DNA of 5,811 bases, taken from contig CAZSBE010000153.1 of the NCBI GenBank assembly GCA_964604955.1, forward strand, positions 1 to 5,811. Reading direction: 5' to 3'. Position 1 is the first letter of the stretch. The number at the start of each line of letters is the position of its first letter. The stretch comes from JALGWA01 sp964604955 (GTDB taxonomy: Bacteria; Arandabacterota; Arandabacteria; Arandabacterales; JALGWA01). Positions 1-4,509 of the stretch are shown in pieces. Under the pieces are notes generated by a model. The model searched no databases, was not told the origin of the DNA, and worked only from the letters and a program-made list of their open reading frames with translations. Position numbers and translations under genes: made by a program.

Positions 1-1824
1 GCCGCCATCGACGCGCTGGAGTCCATGGGAGAGAGGAAAGAGCTCGGCCTGACGCTCCTCCGGGCCGGCACTCTCTATTCGACCCAGCAGTCGAGCCTCG
101 AACAGGCCGTCGATTACCTCAACAGGTCCCTTGAGATATTCGAGAACCTCAACATGATCTACGAGGCTTCACTCTGCGTCCTCGAAATAGCATGGATCGC
201 CGCAGGGCAGGGCGAGGTCGAGAAGTGCCGCAAGGCGCTGGCGAGGGTCGACGAGATCCACGGGGGCTACGCGCCCTCAGAGATGAGGGACCGTATGGAA
301 GACATAAAGAGGGAAGCCGACGAGAGACTCTCCTGGCTTTCGGTCAACAAGTCAAGCAATGTGGTTGACCTGAGCTGGGTGATAGAGAACGTGCTTGCCG
401 AGGGGAACGGCGGCGGCGGTCTGGGGCTCGCCCTGGACGCCTGTCTCAGGAAGACCTCGGCCGACAGGGGGCTGATTCTCTTCAAGCCCGGCGATGTTTC
501 GAAGGTCCTGGTTTCGAGGAACTTCGAATCGGACGAGTGCGCGGACCTCGTACCTGTCGTGGAGGAGATGCTGCTCGTGGCCAGGAACTCCGACATGCCG
601 GTGGTGACGACATGTGTTTGCGACGACAACAGATTCAGCTCCGGCCTGCCGGATTCGGCACCGAAGTCGGCTGCCCTGTGCGTGCCCCTGGGTGCCGGTG
701 ACGACAAGGTGGGCTGCATTTACCTTGACGCGACCGACGGGGACAAGTTCTTCGAGCGCGCGGAAGTCGAGTTCGTGGTCGCCCTGAGCGGGATTTTGAA
801 GAACGTGCTCTCGGAGGCTGCCACCGGTGAGAAGGGGTCGACGAGCCAGTACCGGCCGAGCGCTCCGGGGACCACCTGCCGATTCCACGGCATCGTGACC
901 CGGAACAAGAAGATGCTCGAGATAATCGATGCCGTGAAGTTCCTTCAGAACACGTCAGCGACAGTGCTCATCGAGGGGGAGACGGGGACCGGCAAGGAGC
1001 TTCTCGCAAAGGCGATTCACAAGAGCAGCGACAGGCGCGACAAGCCCTTCGTCAGGATAGACTGTTCCGCGCTTTCCCGCGAGCTGCTGGAAAGCGAGCT
1101 GTTCGGTCATGTGAAGGGCGCCTTCACGGACGCCCGTACCGACAAGGTGGGCCTCTTCGAGGTCGCCGAGGGCGGTACGGTGTTCCTGGACGAGATCGAC
1201 AAGACCTCGAGGAAGTTCCAGGAGCGCCTGCTCCAGGTCGTAGATAAGCGGGACTTCAAGCGCGTGGGCTCGACCGTTTCCAAGAAAGTGGACTTCAGGC
1301 TGGTCTGTGCCACCAACCGGGACCTGGCCGCACAGGTGCGGGCGGGCGACTTCCTTGAGGACCTGTACTACAGGCTGAAGGTGATCAGCCTCAGAATACC
1401 CTCGCTCAAGGACAGGCCTGAGGACATCCCGCTGCTTACCGAGCACTTCGTCAGGGCCTTCGCCGAGAGGCTCGGCAAGAGCCTGAGCGGTATCTCCAGC
1501 CAGGCCATGGACATTCTCATGAATTGCGGCTGGCCGGGCAATATAAGGCAGCTCGAGCATGAGATCGAGCGGGCCGTGACCTTCGCCCCGGACGGGGCGA
1601 TGCTCGAGCCCGACCTTCTGTCCGACGAGATGCGTCAGGAGCCCGTGGTGGAGTGGGGCGAAGACGGCGTCGATATGGCGGAGATGGTGCGGAAGCTCGA
1701 GAGGAAGATGATAAGAAACGCTCTCAAGCGCTACGGCGGCAACAAGACCAAGGCCGCGAAGTCGCTTGGACTCAGCAGGCGCGGACTGCTCAACAAGATC
1801 CAGCGTTACGACATCACTGTGTAA
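1..1824 (+). CDS. Sigma-54-interacting transcriptional activator, TPR-GAF-AAA+-Fis architecture (5' end missing)
   Basis: This is a bacterial enhancer-binding protein: an ATPase that remodels sigma-54 RNA polymerase at promoters. The frame is open from base 1, and the first residues read as a TPR helix, so the true start lies upstream. ATG 25 is internal, with no convincing ribosome site. Numbering residues from ATG 25: TPR-like helices cover about 1-100, a GAF-like sensor domain about 113-265, the AAA+ domain about 287-525, and a Fis-type helix-turn-helix about 558-599 at the C-terminus. Walker A is GETGTGKE (318-325), Walker B is GGTVFLDEID (383-392), and the sensor II region has WPGNIRQLEH (503-512). 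The sigma-54 contact loop reads GAFTDA (365-370) instead of GAFTGA. The motif usually written FRxDL reads FLEDL, so Leu444 replaces an Arg, while the next finger Arg450 is kept. There is no receiver domain, so the input is probably a ligand or partner sensed by TPR/GAF; an N-terminal kinase domain upstream is possible. The targets are unknown. Confidence 0.93.
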   Translation, partial: AAIDALESMGERKELGLTLLRAGTLYSTQQSSLEQAVDYLNRSLEIFENLNMIYEASLCVLEIAWIAAGQGEVEKCRKALARVDEIHGGYAPSEMRDRMEDIKREADERLSWLSVNKSSNVVDLSWVIENVLAEGNGGGGLGLALDACLRKTSADRGLILFKPGDVSKVLVSRNFESDECADLVPVVEEMLLVARNSDMPVVTTCVCDDNRFSSGLPDSAPKSAALCVPLGAGDDKVGCIYLDATDGDKFFERAEVEFVVALSGILKNVLSEAATGEKGSTSQYRPSAPGTTCRFHGIVTRNKKMLEIIDAVKFLQNTSATVLIEGETGTGKELLAKAIHKSSDRRDKPFVRIDCSALSRELLESELFGHVKGAFTDARTDKVGLFEVAEGGTVFLDEIDKTSRKFQERLLQVVDKRDFKRVGSTVSKKVDFRLVCATNRDLAAQVRAGDFLEDLYYRLKVISLRIPSLKDRPEDIPLLTEHFVRAFAERLGKSLSGISSQAMDILMNCGWPGNIRQLEHEIERAVTFAPDGAMLEPDLLSDEMRQEPVVEWGEDGVDMAEMVRKLERKMIRNALKRYGGNKTKAAKSLGLSRRGLLNKIQRYDITV

Positions 1825-1886
1825 ACCAGATTCACACCCCTATTGTAACCCTCTTTCATAGCCCGTTGCCGCTCTAACTCGCTGTT

Positions 1887-1914
1887 TTCACGGCTTTTCA
1901 GTACCCCCCGTGAA
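1887..1914. repeat. 7-bp inverted repeat, possible hairpin after the activator gene
   Basis: TTCACGG (1887-1893) and CCGTGAA (1908-1914) are perfect reverse complements separated by 14 bases. They could form a weak mRNA hairpin 60-90 bases after the activator's stop, or a regulator site. No T run follows, so it is not a typical intrinsic terminator. The function is unknown. Confidence 0.4.
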
Positions 1915-1922
1915 GTAGTGTA

Positions 1923-1932
1923 ACACCGGTGT
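1923..1932. repeat. 10-bp perfect palindrome ACACCGGTGT, possible operator
   Basis: ACACCGGTGT is self-complementary and lies about 20 bases upstream of the TTGACA box of the candidate sigma-gene promoter. That is a reasonable place for an activator or repressor dimer to bind. A 10-bp palindrome can occur by chance in GC-rich DNA, so operator status is inference. Confidence 0.35.
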
Positions 1933-1951
1933 GGCGGTGGTGCAGCTATGG

Positions 1952-1984
1952 CTTGACACCATCGGCCCCAGCTACCCCGAACTT
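1952..1984 (+). promoter_or_regulatory. Possible heat-shock-type (sigma-32-like) promoter of the sigma factor gene
   Basis: CTTGACA (1952-1958) is followed after 16 bases by CCCCGAACTT (1975-1984). The E. coli sigma-32 pattern is roughly CTTGAAA, 11-16 bases, CCCCATNT, so the -35 half and the CCCC of the -10 half match. The rest of the -10 half does not match well. TTGACA on its own would suit a housekeeping promoter, but no TATAAT-like box lies 16-18 bases downstream. This would give a leader of roughly 140 bases before ATG 2131. It is a weak call. Confidence 0.27.
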
Positions 1985-2037
1985 ATTGATTTTGTGTGAG
2001 ATAAGACGGCACTCAAAGATGTTTCCGGGGCATAGAA

Positions 2038-2052
2038 ATTGCAATATGCAAT
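2038..2052. repeat. 15-base dyad ATTGCA-ATA-TGCAAT in the sigma gene leader
   Basis: Arms ATTGCA (2038-2043) and TGCAAT (2047-2052) are perfect reverse complements around a 3-base centre. The AT-rich, short-spaced symmetry looks more like a dimeric regulator's site than an RNA hairpin. It lies between the candidate promoter and the start codon, where a bound protein would block transcription. No family is assigned. Confidence 0.4.
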
Positions 2053-2116
2053 GTGTGACTGTTGGCTCTCAATCGGGTGATGTGTCCGGATGAAGTCCCG
2101 AAGGAACAGACATCAA

Positions 2117-2124
2117 AGAGGTGG
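2117..2124 (+). promoter_or_regulatory. Ribosome binding site that sets the sigma factor start at ATG 2131
   Basis: AGAGGTGG ends 6 bases before ATG 2131 and matches the Shine-Dalgarno consensus well. The upstream in-frame starts TTG 2062 and ATG 2080 have nothing comparable, and the 23 residues they would add match no sigma factor region. Confidence 0.8.
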
Positions 2125-2130
2125 ACGGAC

Positions 2131-3078
2131 ATGCGGTGCCGAAAGATTGTTGTAGACGAAGAGGAGTTCTCGCTACCGACCCGGGAAGAGCGGAAAGCGG
2201 GGACGGGAGCCACGCCGGAGGTCCCGGCGCTCAGTCCCAGGGCTTCAGCGGAATCTCTGAGCGTGTACATGAAGGCCATCAGTCGCATCCGGCTGCTGAC
2301 CAAGAGGCAAGAGCGCGAACTGGCGGCCCGTGCCAAGAAAGGTGACAGGCACGCCCGCGACATGATGATCAAGGCCAACCTGAGGCTGGTCGTGGCCGTG
2401 GCGCGGAGGTACCGGGGGATGGGGCTGCCGCTCAGCGATCTCATCAGCGAGGGCAACCTCGGCCTCATCAAGGCCGTGGAACGCTTCCAGCATGAGAAGG
2501 GCTTCCGCTTCAGCACGTACGCGTCGAAGTGGATTCGTCAGGCAATCACCAAGGCACTGGCAGCTGACAGCAGGACGGTCAGGTTGCCCGCCAATGTAAT
2601 AGAGCTCATGAGAAAAGCCAGAACCACAGAGCAAGTTCTCTCCAGAGCCAGGAATGAGACCCCTGGCAGCGATGAAGTCTGCCGGAGGATCGGCATATCG
2701 CAGAAGCGGTATGCGCAGATTGCTGGGGCTTCCACCACAGTCTCGCTTGATTCCCCGTGCTCTCCTGACAGCGAGGTCAGCCTCTACGAGGTCATACCTG
2801 ACGACCATTCGCGGCTTCCCGATGAGGTCGTGAGCCGGCGCCTGGACTCGGGCCGACTCGATGAACTGCTCGAGAGTCTCTCGAAGCGTGAGAGGGTCAT
2901 TCTCTCTTACAGGTTCGGCCTGGAGGACGGCAATCTCAGGTCGCTCGAGGAGACCGGCCGTATGATCGGCATCACCAGGGAACGCATCAGGCAGATAGAG
3001 AAACGGGCAATCGAGAAGATGAGGCGGATGCTCAAGCGTCGTAAGATGGAAAAGCTCCTCATGACAAAAGACGAATAG
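2131..3078 (+). CDS. RNA polymerase sigma factor, sigma-70 family, group-2-like (RpoD/RpoS-related)
   Basis: This protein directs RNA polymerase to a promoter set. The 315 aa protein from ATG 2131 starts with about 40 variable residues, then shows region 1.2 (about 41-72), region 2 (about 75-152), region 3, and region 4 with TRERIRQIE at 282-290. Region 1.1 and the long spacer of primary sigma factors are absent, and the length is close to RpoS, which suggests an alternative (group 2) factor. FSTYASKWIRQ starts at 127. Tyr130, Trp134, Gln137 and Thr140 match E. coli sigma-70 Tyr430, Trp434, Gln437 and Thr440, so -10 recognition should resemble the housekeeping type. Lys133 replaces the usual Trp433 used in DNA melting. 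The region 4.2 helix is close to consensus, so a TTGACA-like -35 box is expected. The regions 2/3 junction is poorer in GC than the neighbours (29 of 60 bases at 2581-2640). The regulon cannot be read from the sequence. Confidence 0.93.
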   Translation: MRCRKIVVDEEEFSLPTREERKAGTGATPEVPALSPRASAESLSVYMKAISRIRLLTKRQERELAARAKKGDRHARDMMIKANLRLVVAVARRYRGMGLPLSDLISEGNLGLIKAVERFQHEKGFRFSTYASKWIRQAITKALAADSRTVRLPANVIELMRKARTTEQVLSRARNETPGSDEVCRRIGISQKRYAQIAGASTTVSLDSPCSPDSEVSLYEVIPDDHSRLPDEVVSRRLDSGRLDELLESLSKRERVILSYRFGLEDGNLRSLEETGRMIGITRERIRQIEKRAIEKMRRMLKRRKMEKLLMTKDE

Positions 3079-3086
3079 CTTTTGTC
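3063..3086 (+). repeat. Hairpin straddling the sigma factor stop codon
   Basis: GACAAAAG (3063-3070) and CTTTTGTC (3079-3086) are perfect 8-bp complements around an 8-base loop that ends in the stop codon TAG. It lies directly upstream of the larger terminator hairpin, making two tandem stems at the mRNA 3' end. It may protect the mRNA end or assist termination; neither is shown. Confidence 0.6.
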
Positions 3087-3090
3087 AGCC

Positions 3091-3144
3091 GGGATTGCGC
3101 TCTCGTTCTCCCCGCAATGGGGGCGCAATCCCTCGCGTTTTATT
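3091..3144 (+). terminator. Intrinsic terminator of the sigma factor gene
   Basis: GGGATTGCGC (3091-3100) pairs perfectly with GCGCAATCCC (3123-3132). With G-U pairs the stem can extend to about 17 bp (3091-3107 with 3116-3132) around an 8-base loop. TTTTATT follows at 3138-3144. The five bases between stem and T run make it weaker than ideal, but stem length and position 12 bases after the stop codon support the call. Confidence 0.75.
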
Positions 3145-3171
3145 GACATCCCCGCCTCCTGACCTTAGAAT
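3143..3171 (+). promoter_or_regulatory. Sigma-70-type promoter of amrS
   Basis: TTGACA (3143-3148) is followed by exactly 17 bases and then TAGAAT (3166-3171), five of six matches to the -10 consensus with a perfect -35. It starts inside the T run of the preceding terminator. Transcription would begin near 3177-3180, only about 11-14 bases before the start codon. Confidence 0.75.
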
Positions 3172-3175
3172 AAGA

Positions 3176-3182
3176 GCGGAGG
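3176..3182 (+). promoter_or_regulatory. Ribosome binding site of amrS
   Basis: GCGGAGG ends 8 bases before ATG 3191, good Shine-Dalgarno spacing. It fixes ATG 3191 over ATG 3200 and over the earlier in-frame TTG 3095, which lies within the terminator stem. It overlaps the predicted transcription start, so the exact first base would decide whether the mRNA carries it whole. Confidence 0.7.
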
Positions 3183-3190
3183 CTGCTGTT

Positions 3191-4324
3191 ATGCAAGGCA
3201 TGGGAAGACGCGCATTCTTGAGCAGGCTGGGGCTGGGCGCATGCGCCGTCACAGGCGGCAGCCTGGTTCCGGGCGGTCTCCTCGCCGGCGACAGGTTCCT
3301 CTCCTCGCCATATGTGAAAGAGGCCCTCTTTTACGACAAACTCGACGACGGCCGCGTGCGATGCCGCATCTGTCCCCGGGAGTGCGTCGTCGGCCCGGGC
3401 GACAGGGGATACTGCCGCGTCAGGGAAAACAACGACGGCAAGTATTACACCATTGTCCACGGGCGCGTATGCGCTTACCACGTCGACCCCATCGAAAAGA
3501 AGCCGCTCTATCACTTCCTGCCGGGGACGACGGCGTTTTCCATCGCCACTGTGGGCTGCAACCTCGCCTGCAAGTTCTGCCAGAACTGGGAGATATCGCA
3601 GGAGGTCCCCGAGAAGGTGAGCGCAACCAACCTGCCGCCCGACAAGGTGGCTGCGGCGGCCATAAAGTACTCCTCGCCCACCATCGCCTATACCTACACG
3701 GACCCGAACGTGTATTACGAGTTCGTGCTCGACTGCGCCCGCGCCGGCCATGAAGAGGGGCTGAGGAGCGTGGTGATCTCCGCCGGGTACCTCAACCGGG
3801 CGCCGCTCATGGACCTCATCCCCAACCTCGACGCGATTAAGATCGACCTCAAGGCGTTCAGCGATGAATTCTACAGGGACGTCTGCGGCGCGCGGCTCGA
3901 CCCCGTGCTCAAGACCATAGCCGCCATAAGAGAAAAGGGCCTGTGGCTCGAGATCGTGAACCTCATGATCCCCACGCTGAACGACAAGGACGAGGACGTG
4001 GACAAGATGTGCAAGTGGATCGTCGAAAACCTCGGCGATGACGTCCCCGTCCATTTCACCCGCTTCTATCCCAAGTACAAGCTCAATAACCTCCCGGCCA
4101 CGCCGGTGTCGACCGTGGAGAGGGCCCGCGACATAGCCATGGCCAGGGGCATCAAGTTCGCCTACGTGGGCAACGTGCCGGCCGGCAATCCGGGCGAGTC
4201 CACCTACTGCCCCGGCTGCGGCGAGGTCGCCATCAGGAGGGCCGGGTACGCGCTCATCGAGATCAACATCACCGACGGCAAGTGCAACGAATGCGGGGCG
4301 GCGGTGCCGGGCGTCTGGTCCTAG
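3191..4324 (+). CDS. amrS: AmmeMemoRadiSam system radical SAM enzyme with twin-arginine signal
   Basis: This is a radical SAM protein of the family found with AMMECR1-like and MEMO-like proteins; to my knowledge its reaction is not established. The 377 aa are near the family's usual length once a signal peptide is allowed for. GRRAFLSRLGLG near the N-terminus (Arg6-Arg7) plus a small-residue hydrophobic stretch to about residue 32 fits a Tat signal, implying export as a folded Fe-S protein. Cys58, Cys61, Cys65 and Cys75 form the N-terminal four-Cys motif typical of the family. CX3CX2C at Cys123, Cys127 and Cys130 binds the radical SAM 4Fe-4S cluster. Cys340, Cys343, Cys365 and Cys368 form a zinc-ribbon-like tail. 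The motif usually written YNEP reads YTDP (Asp171). The gene stands alone between its own promoter and a possible terminator; amrA and amrB partners are not seen. PflA-type activases are related, but the three Cys motifs favour AmrS. Confidence 0.92.
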   Translation: MQGMGRRAFLSRLGLGACAVTGGSLVPGGLLAGDRFLSSPYVKEALFYDKLDDGRVRCRICPRECVVGPGDRGYCRVRENNDGKYYTIVHGRVCAYHVDPIEKKPLYHFLPGTTAFSIATVGCNLACKFCQNWEISQEVPEKVSATNLPPDKVAAAAIKYSSPTIAYTYTDPNVYYEFVLDCARAGHEEGLRSVVISAGYLNRAPLMDLIPNLDAIKIDLKAFSDEFYRDVCGARLDPVLKTIAAIREKGLWLEIVNLMIPTLNDKDEDVDKMCKWIVENLGDDVPVHFTRFYPKYKLNNLPATPVSTVERARDIAMARGIKFAYVGNVPAGNPGESTYCPGCGEVAIRRAGYALIEINITDGKCNECGAAVPGVWS

Positions 4325-4365
4325 CGGGTCGAGTGCCCGGCTCGGGCGGCCCCGTGACCCGCTTT
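4323..4365 (+). terminator. Possible terminator after amrS
   Basis: AGCGGGTC (4323-4330) pairs with GACCCGCT (4356-4363), and an inner hairpin pairs GCCCG (4335-4339) with CGGGC (4343-4347). Only a three-T run (4363-4365) follows. The strong GC stem starts within the stop codon, so it could be a terminator, but the poor T tract leaves read-through into moeA possible. Confidence 0.4.
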
Positions 4366-4468
4366 CCTCGCCTGACAGCAGCGTATCAGGCTCCGGCGCG
4401 CTCATCGTGCGGGCCTGCGCGGGATGCACCTCCGGCCCCGGCCGGGCGCCTCACCTCTCCCGGTGCGC

Positions 4469-4498
4469 TTGACACTGCCCGCTCGAAGATGATAGCGT
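4469..4498 (+). promoter_or_regulatory. Possible promoter of the moeA-mog pair
   Basis: TTGACA (4469-4474) is a perfect -35 box. The best -10 candidate is TAGCGT (4493-4498) after 18 bases, keeping the key first, second and last bases only; GATAGC after 16 bases is the alternative. Transcription would begin about 6 bases before ATG 4510, giving an almost leaderless mRNA. Without a better -10 this stays tentative. Confidence 0.35.
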
Positions 4499-4509
4499 CA
4501 GAAGCTACT

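Larger units (their letters stand above)
1825..2130. other. Intergenic region before the sigma factor gene, rich in dyads
   Basis: This stretch of about 300 bases holds no credible gene. It is visibly less GC-rich than the flanking genes. It contains a 7-bp inverted repeat (1887-1893 with 1908-1914), a 10-bp palindrome (1923-1932), a possible promoter (1952-1984), a 15-base dyad (2038-2052) and a good ribosome site just before ATG 2131. No GC-rich hairpin followed by a T run is evident after the activator's stop codon, so its terminator is unseen or Rho-dependent. In-frame starts TTG 2062 and ATG 2080 fall here but lack good ribosome sites. Confidence 0.7.

Noticed and set aside
267..908. Reverse-strand open frames opposite the activator
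   Set aside because: They mirror codon-position GC bias of the activator gene and show no domain or ribosome site.
1932..1947. Sigma-54 promoter candidate TGGC...CAGCT upstream of the sigma gene
   Set aside because: GG and GC have the right 12-base step, but the -24 half lacks CAC after TGG and the -12 half lacks TT, so the match is too weak despite the sigma-54 activator next door.
1929..2093. Small open frame from GTG 1929 between the activator and the sigma gene
   Set aside because: It has no ribosome site, contains the candidate promoter and dyads, and encodes nothing recognisable.
2062..2130. Longer sigma factor starting at TTG 2062 or ATG 2080
   Set aside because: The extra residues match no sigma region and lack ribosome sites, while ATG 2131 has AGAGGTGG at good spacing.
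3095..3190. Longer AmrS start at 3095
   Set aside because: This stretch is the sigma terminator and the amrS promoter; a start here would bury the Tat signal inside the protein.
3140..4429. Long reverse-strand open frame opposite amrS
   Set aside because: It is a shadow of amrS caused by high GC; its His/Val/Gly-rich product has no recognisable domain while the + strand has clear Cys motifs.
4282..4509. Longer MoeA frame overlapping the end of amrS
   Set aside because: The residues are Pro/Arg/Gly-rich out-of-frame GC-rich sequence with no family match, and MoeA normally begins near residue 4510's ATG.
4325..4509. Molybdenum cofactor riboswitch before moeA
   Set aside because: The gap is GC-rich and can form hairpins (for example the palindrome CCCGGCCGGG at 4437-4446), but I cannot match the known conserved motif, and the TTGACA box near the start codon would leave no room for a leader.
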